Assembly (NCBI GenBank): GCA_021202925.1
Contig: JAJQCD010000001.1
Location: 1-64,000, forward strand
Direction: 5' to 3'
DNA from: Clostridiales bacterium
Lineage (GTDB): Bacteria > Bacillota > Clostridia > Lachnospirales > Lachnospiraceae
DNA: 64,000 nucleotides
Below, piece by piece: positions 1 through 9,323 of this stretch. The translations under genes and the position numbers were made by a program. Every line of letters begins with the position of its first letter. The stretch's first letter is position 1. The notes under the pieces were generated by a model that worked only from the letters and a program-made list of their open reading frames with translations, searched no databases and had not been told where the DNA came from.

Positions 1-71
1 AGGCGAGAGACGGGACCATTATGGACGTCGTGCGGCAGATTAAGCCGTTTGAATTCTCACCGAGAAAGTAG
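1..71 (+). CDS. C-terminal end of an unidentified protein (partial)
   Basis: A frame open from the window edge ends at a TAG at 69-71, giving 22 residues that finish in FEFSPRK. The start lies outside the window. The gene converges on the response-regulator gene at 131-817, and a hairpin separates them. The fragment is too short to assign to a family; a signalling protein is possible from the neighbours, but that is a guess. Confidence 0.45.
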   Translation, partial: ARDGTIMDVVRQIKPFEFSPRK

Positions 72-80
72 AAAGAGACA

Positions 81-111
81 AAAGATGGGGGGACAGCCGC
101 GGCTGTCCCCC
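81..111 (-). terminator. Intrinsic terminator of the response-regulator gene
   Basis: Positions 88-111 form a perfect 24-base palindrome (GGGGACAGCCG and its complement). On the minus strand it is followed by a T-rich run (complement of 81-86), so it terminates the minus-strand gene. On the plus strand there is no T run, although it may also slow the convergent transcript. Confidence 0.75.
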
Positions 112-130
112 GTTGCGTAAAATCGGAAAG

Positions 131-817
131 CTATGGTACGAACCGATACCCCAGTCCGCGAAGGGTGATGATATGTTTCGGATTCTGCTTATCCTCTTCG
201 ATCTTGCCGCGCAGGCGGTTGATGTAGACCATAATGGCGTTGTCGTCGACGGCGGTCAGATTTCCCCAGACCTGTTCATAAATCATGTCTTTGGTAAAGA
301 CCTGCTGTGGGTGTTTCAGAAACAGCAGCAGCAACGCGCTTTCCCTGGAAGAGAGAATCAGCTCTTTGCCGTCTTTGAAAAACCGCATGGTTGTTGTGTC
401 GTAGGTAAATGGACCACAGGTGAGCGTGTCGGCCGTGTTCTGCGACAGGCTCTTGTCCCGCCGGATCAGCGCTTTTACCTTCGCGCCGAGTACCAGGGGA
501 CGGAACGGCTTCGTGATGTAATCGTCCGCGCCGATGGAAAGGCCATAAAGGGAATCATAGTCTTCGTTCCGTCCGCTGACGATCATGATCGGCGTAGGAA
601 TACCCTGGCCACGAATCTTCTGAATGACTTCAAATCCTTCCATATCGCCGAGCATGACATCCATCAGGATGACGTCAAAGGTGTGATTGCGGATGACAGA
701 GAGAGCCTCGGCGCCGCTTCCGGCGATGGTTGTCTCAAGACCGTTGCTTTTCATCACCTTATCCAGGAGCTTACAGATGGCGGGGTCATCGTCGACGATC
801 AGCACTTTATCTGCCAT
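131..817 (-). CDS. OmpR/PhoB-family response regulator
   Basis: A 228-residue two-domain regulator. The N-terminal receiver has the acidic pair near D10/D11, phospho-acceptor D53 in LMDVMLGD, and the conserved Lys in ITKPF. The C-terminal winged-helix DNA-binding domain ends in GLGYRFVP, typical of OmpR/PhoB proteins. The frame stays open far upstream, but the ATG at 817 is chosen because GGAGGA lies just before it and the receiver begins at once (MADKVLIVDD). The gene is divergent from the hybrid kinase at 911, its likely partner. The target genes are not evident. Confidence 0.93.
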   Translation of the reverse strand: MADKVLIVDDDPAICKLLDKVMKSNGLETTIAGSGAEALSVIRNHTFDVILMDVMLGDMEGFEVIQKIRGQGIPTPIMIVSGRNEDYDSLYGLSIGADDYITKPFRPLVLGAKVKALIRRDKSLSQNTADTLTCGPFTYDTTTMRFFKDGKELILSSRESALLLLFLKHPQQVFTKDMIYEQVWGNLTAVDDNAIMVYINRLRGKIEEDKQNPKHIITLRGLGYRFVP

Positions 818-846
818 GAAAATTCCTCCGTAGCGTTGGTAGACAG

Positions 847-876
847 TTGTAAAGGAGATACTGAATCTATTATAAT
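847..876 (+). promoter_or_regulatory. Promoter of the hybrid histidine kinase
   Basis: TTGTAA (847-852), an 18-base spacer and TATAAT (871-876) lie 35 bases before the kinase start, inside the divergent intergenic region shared with the response regulator. Confidence 0.6.
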
Positions 877-910
877 GGGAATGCAAAAACAAGTCAAGGA
901 GAGAGGAAAC

Positions 911-3079
911 ATGAAACCGAAACGAATGTGGAGTCTGATGATTGTGCTGCTGCTTTTTCTGGCGGTATTTCTGGCGTCGGCGTCTTCGATCCGGAACCGT
1001 TATCGCGACCGTATCATGGAAACATATAAGAACCAGCTCCTGCTCACATCGCGGATTCTTGCGAGGAACATGTCGCTGTCCCTTGAGGAATTCCGAACCG
1101 ATCTGCTGTTTCTTTCCGGTCAGGCGGAGAAGGGAGCAGAGGACGTTTTGTTTCGGGAATTCCTGGAGGCGCAGAATGGACTGGAGGATGATCTTTTGTG
1201 GGAGGATGAACAGGGAGAGATCGGAAGAGCAATCCGCGGTCTGACACTGGAAGATCCGGTGCTGCTTACGCAGTTTGAGGATGGGCAGAGTGTGTGGCAG
1301 TATCAGGATAAAAACGGAAAACATTATATGGCATTTAAGCGGCCGTTGCGTACGGGTGGCATGCTTGTGCTTGCGGTGGATACGGAACAGTATTACCAGC
1401 AGCTGATATCAGATATTCAGATCGGCAGCAATGGTTATATTATGGTGAAAAATTCGACCGGCGTGATTATTATGCATCCGCAGGAGGAACAGTGGGGGAT
1501 CCATGTCGTAGAGGGGCGAAGGCAGATGTACCCGGAGTTGGACTTTGAAAGTCTGGAGGACATGGTGGAAGAGCAGTGCCAGGGCAGGGAAGGAATATCC
1601 GAATACTATTCCTATTGGTGGGGAGCTCCGGATATTCCCAGGGTAAAGAAGATCAGCGCCTATGCGCCGGCGTCGATTGGCGATGATTTCTGGGTAATCA
1701 GCTCCGTAGTGGATTACGATGATTACTATCTGCCCGCTGAGAACGGGTTCCGCGACGTTACGCTTCTGTTTACGGGGGCGCTTTTTGTGTTTGCCCTGAT
1801 GGCGGTTTTGCTGATCAAACTGTTACTTGACCGGGGCAGGGCGACCGAGGAGATTGGGGCTTTGCGTGAGATGAATGAGCGCCTGGAGGAGCTGCATCAG
1901 GAAGAGGAGAGAATGGCGCATCAGCAGAGGCTGCAGATTATGGGAACGATGACTGGCGGTATTGCGCATGAGTTCAACAATTTTCTGACGCCGATTATGG
2001 GGCATGCGGAGCTTCTGATGATGACGCTGGATGAGGATTCGGAGGAGTATGACAGCGCTCATGAGATTTATGAGGCGTCTGAGAAGGCGAAGGATGTGAT
2101 ACGGCAGATTTCTGCATTGAGCAGGAAAAATGTTGAGACAGTATATAAGCGGATCGAAGTGAAAAAGCTCCTGACCAGGGCGAGCAGGATGGTGGAATCC
2201 ATCTGCCCGGCCAACATACGCCTGGAGACGGAGGTGAATGTGGACGATACATATATCCTGGGAAACTCGACTCAGCTGAGCCAGGTGATTCTCAATATCT
2301 GTGTGAACGCGGCCCATGCGATCGGCAAGAAGGGCGATGGCTGGATCCGGCTCGGTGTGACAGGGGTGGATCGGGAGAGCCTGCAGCGTAGCCTTGAGAA
2401 GGATACGATTCAGCTGTCCCGGGACTGGAACCAATATGTGCAGATTGACATTGCAGATAATGGGTGCGGGATGGATTCCGAGACATTGAAACAGATTTTT
2501 ACCCCATTTTTTACAACGAAAAAGGCCGGAGAGGGAACCGGCCTGGGGTTGGCGCTGGCAGAGCAGATCGTTCTTTCCCACAAGGGATATATTTATGTGG
2601 AAAGCGAACCGGGGAAGGGATCGGTATTCCACGTCTGCCTGCCTGTACTGGAGACAGATGAATCGTTTGAAGTGCCGCGAAAGGAGGATGGGAAGGGACT
2701 ACGTCTTGTCGCGGTGGATGATAACAAAAAGGTACTGAATCTTCTGGAAAAGAATTTTTCAAAAATTGGACAGCAGATCATGACTTGCAGCACGAGAGAG
2801 GAACTGGCCGGAATCCTCAGCCGGGAGAATGTGGATGTGCTGGTTGTGGATGAGAGCCTGGAGGGAGGCAGCGGCGTGGAATTCTGCATGTCGATTCAGG
2901 GACGGTATCCGACCATGATCAAGATCATTATGACGGATGCGCCGGATGCGGCGATTCTTGATGCGAAGCATAAGAAGATCATCGACGCATATCTGATCAA
3001 ACCTGTGTTGGACACCACGATTCTGAGGGTGGTGATGGACTGTCAGGCGGAACGGCAACGGGAGGGGTTCGGAGTCTGA
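911..3079 (+). CDS. Membrane hybrid sensor histidine kinase with Cache-like sensor and receiver domain
   Basis: 722 residues. A signal-anchor helix at about 8-26 and a second helix at about 277-300 enclose an extracytoplasmic domain; its GSNGYIMVKNSTG...HP pattern is typical of Cache sensors. A coiled linker leads to the dimerisation helix with the phospho-accepting H353 in IAHEFNN. The ATPase domain shows ADNGCGMD and GEGTGLGLA. A C-terminal receiver keeps VDD, VVDE and IKP, so it looks functional. The ATG at 911 follows AAGGAGAGAGG; upstream in-frame codons lie inside the antisense regulator gene. The gene is divergent from the OmpR-type regulator and precedes a citrate-type transporter, so a carboxylate signal is possible (inference). 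Confidence 0.92.
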   Translation: MKPKRMWSLMIVLLLFLAVFLASASSIRNRYRDRIMETYKNQLLLTSRILARNMSLSLEEFRTDLLFLSGQAEKGAEDVLFREFLEAQNGLEDDLLWEDEQGEIGRAIRGLTLEDPVLLTQFEDGQSVWQYQDKNGKHYMAFKRPLRTGGMLVLAVDTEQYYQQLISDIQIGSNGYIMVKNSTGVIIMHPQEEQWGIHVVEGRRQMYPELDFESLEDMVEEQCQGREGISEYYSYWWGAPDIPRVKKISAYAPASIGDDFWVISSVVDYDDYYLPAENGFRDVTLLFTGALFVFALMAVLLIKLLLDRGRATEEIGALREMNERLEELHQEEERMAHQQRLQIMGTMTGGIAHEFNNFLTPIMGHAELLMMTLDEDSEEYDSAHEIYEASEKAKDVIRQISALSRKNVETVYKRIEVKKLLTRASRMVESICPANIRLETEVNVDDTYILGNSTQLSQVILNICVNAAHAIGKKGDGWIRLGVTGVDRESLQRSLEKDTIQLSRDWNQYVQIDIADNGCGMDSETLKQIFTPFFTTKKAGEGTGLGLALAEQIVLSHKGYIYVESEPGKGSVFHVCLPVLETDESFEVPRKEDGKGLRLVAVDDNKKVLNLLEKNFSKIGQQIMTCSTREELAGILSRENVDVLVVDESLEGGSGVEFCMSIQGRYPTMIKIIMTDAPDAAILDAKHKKIIDAYLIKPVLDTTILRVVMDCQAERQREGFGV

Positions 3080-3128
3080 CCGGGTAGAAACATGACAAGG
3101 TCCCTTAATAATTTGTAAGAAAAAGCGC

Positions 3129-3157
3129 TTGAGAGTGTAAGACTGATTTCCTATGAT
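3129..3157 (+). promoter_or_regulatory. Promoter of the CitM-type transporter
   Basis: TTGAGA (3129-3134), a 17-base spacer and TATGAT (3152-3157) stand 48 bases upstream of the transporter start. Confidence 0.65.
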
Positions 3158-3205
3158 GCATTCAGAAAGAAAAATGAATGCAGAAGAAACGGAGGAAATC
3201 AAGAA

Positions 3206-4528
3206 ATGAATGAAACAATGCTTGCGGTTCTCGGGTTTGCGGCAATTATCACGGTCATTGTCCTGCTTTTGAGGAGTGTGACCGTCCCGTCACTTGCTTT
3301 TATCGGAGTTGGAACCGTGACGACGGCGATCCTGGTGCTGAGTGGAACCTTCTCTATCAGCGAGATGGGTGATTTTATCAAATCTGGTGTATCCGGTGTA
3401 CACTCAACTGCGACACTCTTTATTTTTTCGGTGATGTTTTTTGGGATCATGACGGATGCGGGGATGTTTGATCGGATCATAGGTGCGCTGATGAAGCGAG
3501 TTGGAAATAACGTGGTTGGCGTGGCGGTGATGACCTGCGTGATCGCCATGATCGGCCATCTGGACGGAGGCGGCGCATCGACGTTTCTGATTACAATTCC
3601 AGCAATGCTTCCGGTGTACAGGCGTCTGAATATGCGTCCCGCCACATTGCTTCTGATCTGCGTGACCGCAATGGGTGTAATGAACCTGATGCCCTGGGGC
3701 GGACCGACCATGCGTGCCGCGACGGTACTTGGAATCGAGGCAAATGATCTGTGGGTCCGGCTTATGCCGATGCAGGCGGTCGGTATCATCATTGCGTTCG
3801 CTACAGCGTTTATCTGGGGAAACATAGAAAAGAGAAGGGGTGCCGGAACCGTGGCTGCCGTGTCCGAAAACGCGGGCGTGAGCGACGAAGAGGTGACACA
3901 TGAACTGGCGAGGCCGCATCTGTTTGCCTTCAACGCGATTCTGACCCTGATCGTCATTCTCTGTTTGGTTTTCCTCGATGTGCCGTCTTACTTTGTCTTC
4001 ATGGTTGGCTGCGCGGCTGCCCTGTTTGTCAACTATCCGGGTTCGAAGCTCCAGAATAAGATCATCAAGTCGCATGCGGATTCCGCACTGATGATGGCCT
4101 CCACGATTCTGGCCGCGGGCGCTTTCCTGGGCGTATTGGAAGAGACGGAAATTATGGTACATATGGCGCATATCATGGCGTCCTTCATCCCGGCTTCCCT
4201 GGGCATATTCCTTCCGCTTATTATCGGCGCTTTTTCTGTACCATTGACGCTGATGTTCGACACAGATTCCTACTTCTTTGGCTTGCTCCCTGTCCTGATT
4301 GAGGTAGGCAATCAGTTTGGTGTGGATCCGGTTCATACCGCGATCGCGATGGTCGTGTGTAGAAACTGCGCGACCTTCATCAGTCCGGTCGCTCCGGCTA
4401 CCTTCCTGGGAATTGGCCTGGCGGGAGTAGAGATTAAAGACCATATCAGACATTGCTTCTTCTGGCTCTGGGGTGTCAGCCTGATCTGTCTGACTTCCGG
4501 AATCGTGTTGGGAATTATTCATTTTTAA
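3206..4528 (+). CDS. CitMHS-family divalent-cation/citrate-type transporter
   Basis: A 440-residue polytopic membrane protein with about 12 hydrophobic segments. The loop GHLDGGGASTFLI, the MPWGGPT segment and the C-terminal FISPVAPATFLG are characteristic of the CitM branch of the ion-transporter superfamily, which imports citrate or other carboxylates complexed with divalent metal together with protons. GGAGG precedes the ATG. It is a single-gene unit with its own promoter and a strong terminator. The substrate cannot be fixed from sequence. The adjacent sensor kinase with a Cache-like domain makes a sensing/uptake pairing plausible. Confidence 0.85.
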   Translation: MNETMLAVLGFAAIITVIVLLLRSVTVPSLAFIGVGTVTTAILVLSGTFSISEMGDFIKSGVSGVHSTATLFIFSVMFFGIMTDAGMFDRIIGALMKRVGNNVVGVAVMTCVIAMIGHLDGGGASTFLITIPAMLPVYRRLNMRPATLLLICVTAMGVMNLMPWGGPTMRAATVLGIEANDLWVRLMPMQAVGIIIAFATAFIWGNIEKRRGAGTVAAVSENAGVSDEEVTHELARPHLFAFNAILTLIVILCLVFLDVPSYFVFMVGCAAALFVNYPGSKLQNKIIKSHADSALMMASTILAAGAFLGVLEETEIMVHMAHIMASFIPASLGIFLPLIIGAFSVPLTLMFDTDSYFFGLLPVLIEVGNQFGVDPVHTAIAMVVCRNCATFISPVAPATFLGIGLAGVEIKDHIRHCFFWLWGVSLICLTSGIVLGIIHF

Positions 4529-4544
4529 GTTGGAAGCGGGTATC

Positions 4545-4602
4545 ATGGACAGGCGATGAGCCGGGAAGAGAGAATCTTTCCGGCTCATCGCCTGTCCATT
4601 TT
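4545..4602 (+). terminator. Terminator of the CitM-type gene
   Basis: Complementary arms of about 19 bases (from GGACAGGCGATGAGCCGG at 4547) close at 4597 and are followed by ATTTT. Confidence 0.9.
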
Positions 4603-4626
4603 CCGGGGAATCGATGAAAAGTTCTA

Positions 4627-4654
4627 TTGCAATTTCAACAGAATGTGATATAAT
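4627..4654 (+). promoter_or_regulatory. Promoter of the crotonase gene
   Basis: TTGCAA (4627-4632), a 16-base spacer and TATAAT (4649-4654), 108 bases before the start codon. Confidence 0.6.
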
Positions 4655-4762
4655 TTTAACGATAGCCGCCCTGGACAGGCAATCATTCCGAATGGCGGAA
4701 AACAGGAACCATGTTTCATGTCAGGTTTGCATACCATCATTTTATTCAAGGAGGAATCATCA

Positions 4763-5554
4763 ATGGAAATCAAGAACTACAACAATCTGTTAGTGGAAAT
4801 CGAGGATGATATCGCTGTCGTTACGATCAATCGTCCGAAAGCTCTGAATGCGCTGAATACCGAGACGCTGACCGAGCTCGATGATCTGACATCCACGATT
4901 GCCGCATCAAAGGAAGTAAAGGTCGTGATTCTGACCGGTTCCGGCCAGAAGTCGTTCGTGGCTGGCGCTGACATCGCCGAGATGGTCAATGCGACACCGG
5001 CTGAGGGCCGTACGATGTCTCTCCTGGCAGCAGGCGTCTTTTCCAGACTGGAGACCATGCCGCAGGTTACCATTGCCGCAGTGAACGGTTTTGCTCTGGG
5101 CGGCGGCTGTGAGATTTCCATGGCCTGCGATATCCGCGTGGCTTCTGATAATGCGAGATTTGGACAGCCGGAAGTGGGACTGGGCATCCTGCCTGGATTT
5201 GGCGGCACCCAGCGTCTGCCGAGACTGATTGGCAAGGGTCGTGCGAAAGAACTGATTTTCACCTGTGACCAGATCAAGGCGGACGAAGCATATCGGATCG
5301 GACTGGTGAACAAGGTTGTTGGGCAGGAAGAGCTGATCGCAACCTGCAAGGAGATGGCGAAGAAGATTGCTTCCAAGGGCAGTTACGCCGTGACTCTGGC
5401 GAAGCAGGCGATCAATATCGGTATGGATACCGATTTGGCAAGCGGCCTGAAGCTGGAGGCGAATATCTTTGCACTTTCCTATGCTTCCCACGACAAGAAG
5501 GAAGGCATGCAGGCATTCCTGGAGAAGAGAAAAGCAGATCTGACCGATTTCTAA
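4763..5554 (+). CDS. crt: Enoyl-CoA hydratase / 3-hydroxybutyryl-CoA dehydratase (crotonase)
   Basis: A 263-residue soluble crotonase-fold enzyme expected to interconvert 3-hydroxyacyl-CoA and enoyl-CoA, as in the butyrate pathway. The oxyanion-hole signature GGGCEISMACD and the segment GQPEVGLGILPGFGG carry the two catalytic glutamates. The ATG at 4763 follows AAGGAGG; upstream in-frame codons lack a ribosome site. It stands alone between its own promoter and terminator, without the bcd-etfBA-hbd genes that often accompany crt. The butyrate role is therefore likely but not shown by context. Confidence 0.88.
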   Translation: MEIKNYNNLLVEIEDDIAVVTINRPKALNALNTETLTELDDLTSTIAASKEVKVVILTGSGQKSFVAGADIAEMVNATPAEGRTMSLLAAGVFSRLETMPQVTIAAVNGFALGGGCEISMACDIRVASDNARFGQPEVGLGILPGFGGTQRLPRLIGKGRAKELIFTCDQIKADEAYRIGLVNKVVGQEELIATCKEMAKKIASKGSYAVTLAKQAINIGMDTDLASGLKLEANIFALSYASHDKKEGMQAFLEKRKADLTDF

Positions 5555-5577
5555 GATGATATTCTGTGGTCATATGT

Positions 5578-5625
5578 ACAGGCGCCAGTCCGCGAACGGA
5601 AACGGATGGCGCCTGTCGTCTGTTT
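5578..5625 (+). terminator. Terminator after the crotonase gene
   Basis: ACAGGCGCCA plus TCCG pairs with CGGA plus TGGCGCCTGT (5578-5616) with one bulged G, followed by CGTCTGTTTT. Confidence 0.8.
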
Positions 5626-5651
5626 TATCTTCATTTTTTCATTTCGAACCA

Positions 5652-5680
5652 TTGTGAAATATTGGCGCTTATGGTAAACT
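5652..5680 (+). promoter_or_regulatory. Possible promoter of hisH-hisF
   Basis: TTGTGA (5652-5657), a 17-base spacer and TAAACT (5675-5680). The match is moderate, but it is the best candidate between the upstream terminator and hisH. Confidence 0.4.
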
Positions 5681-5731
5681 GTAGGCGGACGAGGCGCGAA
5701 GGGCGCCTGGATTCTGGCGGGAGGAAGTTCC

Positions 5732-6337
5732 ATGATAGCGATTGTCGATTACGATGCGGGAAATCTGAAAAGTGTAGAGAAGGCGCTGACAGCCCTGGGA
5801 GAGCAGCCGCTGGTCACGCGGGACAGGAAGCAAATCCTGGCTGCGGACAAGGTGATACTGCCGGGTGTCGGCGCTTTTGGCGACGCGATGGAGCGTCTGC
5901 ACCAGTATGAACTGGTGGATGTGCTTCGCGAGGTTGCCGCAGGGGGAACGCCATTTCTTGGCATCTGCCTGGGATTGCAGCTGCTCTTTGCGCGCAGCGA
6001 TGAGAGCGATGGCGTGGAGGGGCTGGGCATTCTGCCGGGCGAGATCTTAAGGATTCCGGAATGTGAAGGAATGAAGATTCCGCACATGGGCTGGAACTCC
6101 ATTGATATTCGGCCGGAGAGCCGATTGTTGGCAGGTATTCCGAATGAGTCTTACGTCTATTTTGTGCATTCCTATTATCTGAAGGCGGCAGAACCGGAGA
6201 CGGTAACTGCTACGACGGAATATATTACGCATATTCATGCGGCCGTGGAGCGGGGGAATGTCTGCGCGACTCAGTTCCATCCGGAGAAGAGTGGCGAGAT
6301 CGGACTCCGGATTCTGAAAAATTTCATCCGTTTGTAG
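5732..6337 (+). CDS. hisH: Imidazole glycerol phosphate synthase, glutaminase subunit HisH
   Basis: A 201-residue class I glutamine amidotransferase. The nucleophilic Cys lies in [10 protein letters not shown] and the His/Glu of the triad in QFHPEKSG. It releases ammonia from glutamine and channels it to HisF for the fifth step of histidine biosynthesis, which also yields AICAR for purine synthesis. GGGAGGAAG precedes the ATG. hisF follows 25 bases downstream, as expected for the two subunits. The rest of the his operon is not in the window. Confidence 0.96.
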   Translation: MIAIVDYDAGNLKSVEKALTALGEQPLVTRDRKQILAADKVILPGVGAFGDAMERLHQYELVDVLREVAAGGTPFLGICLGLQLLFARSDESDGVEGLGILPGEILRIPECEGMKIPHMGWNSIDIRPESRLLAGIPNESYVYFVHSYYLKAAEPETVTATTEYITHIHAAVERGNVCATQFHPEKSGEIGLRILKNFIRL

Positions 6338-6362
6338 GATACGGCAGGAAGGAGCGGCATAT

Positions 6363-7124
6363 ATGCTTACAAAACGAATCATTCCCTGCCTGGATGTGAA
6401 CAACGGGCGGGTAGTCAAGGGTGTCAATTTTGTAAATCTGCGGGATGCGGGCGATCCGGTGGAGATCGCGGAAGCTTACGACAGGGCAGGCGCGGATGAA
6501 CTGGTTTTTCTCGATATTACGGCTTCGTCCGATGCGCGGGAGACTGTGGTGGACATGGTGCGGCGTGTGGCGGAAAAGGTATTCATTCCTTTTACGGTCG
6601 GCGGCGGAATCCGTACCGTAGATGATTTTCGGAAAATTCTGCGCGAAGGTGCGGATAAGATTTCCGTGAATTCTGCGGCGATCAATCGTCCGGAGCTGAT
6701 CTCAGAAGCGGCGGATAAGTTTGGACGCCAGTGTGTGGTGGTTGCGATTGACGCGCGCCGGAGAGCGGACGGATCCGGCTGGAACGTATTCAAAAATGGA
6801 GGCCGGATTGATACGGGGCTGGATGCGATCGAGTGGGCGAGACAGGCGGACGCGCTCGGCGCGGGTGAGATTCTGCTGACAAGCATGGATTGCGACGGCA
6901 CGAAGGCGGGATATGATAATGAACTGACGGCTCTGATTGCGGAGAATGTATCCGTACCGGTCATTGCCTCGGGCGGCGCCGGGACGATGGAACATTTCTA
7001 TGATGCGCTGACCGTGGGAAAGGCGGACGCGGCTCTCGCGGCTTCTTTGTTTCACTACAGAGAACTGGAGATTCGTGATCTGAAGCAATACCTGCGCGGC
7101 CGGGGAATTTCGGTGCGGCTGTGA
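6363..7124 (+). CDS. hisF: Imidazole glycerol phosphate synthase, cyclase subunit HisF
   Basis: A 253-residue TIM barrel. The N-terminal [17 protein letters not shown] carries the first catalytic Asp, and [14 protein letters not shown] the second. It condenses PRFAR with ammonia supplied by HisH to form imidazole glycerol phosphate and AICAR. The length is normal. AAGGAGC precedes the ATG. It is co-transcribed with hisH. Confidence 0.97.
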   Translation: MLTKRIIPCLDVNNGRVVKGVNFVNLRDAGDPVEIAEAYDRAGADELVFLDITASSDARETVVDMVRRVAEKVFIPFTVGGGIRTVDDFRKILREGADKISVNSAAINRPELISEAADKFGRQCVVVAIDARRRADGSGWNVFKNGGRIDTGLDAIEWARQADALGAGEILLTSMDCDGTKAGYDNELTALIAENVSVPVIASGGAGTMEHFYDALTVGKADAALAASLFHYRELEIRDLKQYLRGRGISVRL

Positions 7125-7217
7125 CCCGCAGATGCAGCAAAGGAGCGGCAACCGGGCCGCGGAGAATGGGAACGGGAATATACAGGGAGAGGAACTGAAG
7201 AAAAGGAGCAAAGGACG

Positions 7218-7900
7218 ATGGGAGCGATTGCGAATGACTGGCTGGAGCCTTTGAGGCCGGAGTTTGGGAAACCGTATTACAGACAGCTTTATCAGAAGGT
7301 GAAAGAAGAATATTCGACGAGGCAGTGTTTCCCGGATGCGAATGATATTTTTAACGCCTTTGAATTTACGCCGCTCTCGGAAGTGAAGGTGGTCATTCTG
7401 GGGCAGGATCCGTATCATAATGTGGGTCAGGCGCATGGCCTGTGCTTTTCCGTAAAGCCGGATGTGGAGATTCCTCCATCCCTGGTGAATATTTATCAGG
7501 AATTGCATGATGATCTGGGATGCTACATTCCGGACAATGGTTACCTGGTGAAGTGGGCGAAGCAGGGTGTGATGCTGTTGAATACGGTTCTTACGGTGCG
7601 TGCACATGCGGCCAATTCCCACCGGGGATTGGCTGGGAGGAATTCACCGATGCAGCGATCCGGATTCTGAATCAGCAGGATCGCCCGATGGTGTTTATTC
7701 TCTGGGGACGTCCGGCGCAGATGAAGAAGGCGATGCTCACCAATCCGAAGCATCTGATTCTGGAAGCGCCGCATCCCAGTCCGCTGTCTGCTTATCGCGG
7801 ATTTTTTGGCAGCCGTCCGTTTTCAAAGACGAATGCCTATCTGGAACAATATGGTCTGATTCCGATTGACTGGCAGATTGAAAATGTCCGTCATGCATAG
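7218..7900 (+). pseudogene. ung: Uracil-DNA glycosylase, frameshifted
   Basis: Two overlapping frames together encode a full-length family 1 uracil-DNA glycosylase of about 226 residues, which excises uracil from DNA. The first frame (7218-7670) has the water-activating motif GQDPYH and runs through [11 protein letters not shown]...NSHR. Homology then continues in the +1 frame as [10 protein letters not shown] to [14 protein letters not shown] near the end. The break falls in a run of four G at 7624-7627; a fifth G would restore HRGIGWEEF. Both halves are otherwise well conserved, so a sequencing or assembly error, or a very recent mutation, is likely. AAGGAGCAAAGG precedes the start. Confidence 0.85.
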
Positions 7901-7976
7901 TGTCTGGACAGCGTTGCCTGAGAGAGCGGCAATGTAAAAAACTGCCGGGAACCGGACCATATAAAAGGAGACTGAC

Positions 7977-8804
7977 ATGATAGAATTTTTGAAGGTCATC
8001 GTGCTTGGAATTGTAGAGGGATTTACAGAGTGGCTTCCGATCAGCAGCACGGGACATATGATCCTGGTGGACGAACTGATCCACCTGAATGTAAGTGAGG
8101 ATTTTAAGACCGTTTTTCTTGTGGTCATTCAGCTGGGGGCGATTCTGGCCGTGGTCGTCCTGTATTTTCGCAGGCTGAATCCATTTGATCCGGGGAAGAC
8201 AGAAAATCAGAAATGGGCGACGATCCGCCTGTGGATGAAGATTGTGATCGCCTGCGTACCGGCGGCTGTGTTTGGCCTGCTTCTGGATGACTGGATGGAT
8301 GCGCATCTTTACAATGCGTGGGTTGTGGCGACGATGCTGATTGTCTATGGTATTCTCTTTATTATGATTGAGAACCGGAACGTGGGAAGGGATTTCGCGA
8401 TTCAGCGCGTGACGCAGATCAGCTATCAGACCGCTCTTTTCATTGGCCTGTTTCAGGTGCTATCTCTTGTACCGGGCACGTCCCGGTCGGGTGCGACGAT
8501 TCTGGGTGCCATGATCCTGGGCTGCTCCAGAAGCGCGGCTGCGGAATTCTCTTTCTTCCTGGGAATCCCGGTCATGTTCGGAGCCAGTCTTCTGAAACTG
8601 GTGAAATATGGATTTGCTTTTTCTGCGGTAGAATTGTTCTATCTGATCGCAGGGATGGCGATTGCATTTGGCGTGTCTGTCGTTTCCATTCGCTTTCTGA
8701 TGGGATTTATCCGCAAGAATGATTTTAAACCCTTCGGATACTATCGGATCGTACTCGGCGTGATTGTCCTGGCGTTCTTTACTGTGCGGACACTGATGGG
8801 CTGA
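7977..8804 (+). CDS. uppP: Undecaprenyl-diphosphatase UppP/BacA
   Basis: A 275-residue membrane phosphatase with about eight hydrophobic segments. The two family signatures are present: [14 protein letters not shown] near the N-terminus and [13 protein letters not shown] in the middle. It dephosphorylates undecaprenyl diphosphate on the outer membrane face to recycle the lipid carrier for peptidoglycan, and overexpression of family members gives bacitracin resistance. AAAGGAG precedes the ATG. The next gene is convergent. Confidence 0.95.
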   Translation: MIEFLKVIVLGIVEGFTEWLPISSTGHMILVDELIHLNVSEDFKTVFLVVIQLGAILAVVVLYFRRLNPFDPGKTENQKWATIRLWMKIVIACVPAAVFGLLLDDWMDAHLYNAWVVATMLIVYGILFIMIENRNVGRDFAIQRVTQISYQTALFIGLFQVLSLVPGTSRSGATILGAMILGCSRSAAAEFSFFLGIPVMFGASLLKLVKYGFAFSAVELFYLIAGMAIAFGVSVVSIRFLMGFIRKNDFKPFGYYRIVLGVIVLAFFTVRTLMG

Positions 8805-8823
8805 CGTACTTTTGCGGAGTGGT

Positions 8824-9177
8824 TTACTGATTCGGTTCGACGACGCGGACGATCAGACGGTTGGGCAGACAGACAATCAGTTCTCCGTTTTGGGATATTT
8901 TGCCCTGCGCCACGCAGACGTGATCGGGGCAGCTTGCTTCCGTGACTTCGGCGGCGCCGTCATGGATGACGAGGTGGTTGGTTCCACCTGCGTAGGTATC
9001 GAGAATGACGTCAAGCTCGTCGTCAAGAGGATAAGTCGCAACAACAGAGCCATCTACGGATATTTCCACGCGGGTAGCGGGAGCCTGGCGGAAGGCGAGA
9101 TTGATGAGGCCGCCGACGGCGGCGGCAATGAGAATGGCGGCAATCAGGATGAAATCCTGTATTGTAAATTTTTTCAT
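8824..9177 (-). CDS. Membrane-anchored NusG domain II protein
   Basis: 117 residues. A basic N-terminus and one transmembrane helix (about 7-26) precede a small beta-rich extracellular domain with SCPDHVC and KISQNGELIVCLPNRLIV, matching the NusG_II family; it is not a transcription factor. The ATG at 9177 is chosen because AAAGGTG precedes it and the frame further upstream has no ribosome site. Divergent from the Gx-type gene at 9324, with which it commonly clusters in Firmicutes. From memory, similar proteins occur as EetA in flavin-based extracellular electron transfer loci; the role here is unproven. Confidence 0.8.
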   Translation of the reverse strand: MKKFTIQDFILIAAILIAAAVGGLINLAFRQAPATRVEISVDGSVVATYPLDDELDVILDTYAGGTNHLVIHDGAAEVTEASCPDHVCVAQGKISQNGELIVCLPNRLIVRVVEPNQ

Positions 9178-9323
9178 GAAGCGAATCACCTTTCTGTATC
9201 GGTATCCGGATGGGATACGGATCGGATGTGGGAAGCGTACCGCCTCCGGACCGTTATCAGTGTAACACAAGGAGAAGGAAGTCGCAACGAAAAAAAGGAA
9301 AAAGGCGACCGGAAGGATAAGGA

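Noticed and set aside
113..910. Upstream extension of the histidine kinase frame
   Set aside because: The frame is open back to 113, but this part is antisense to the response regulator; the signal-anchor start at 911 has a ribosome site.
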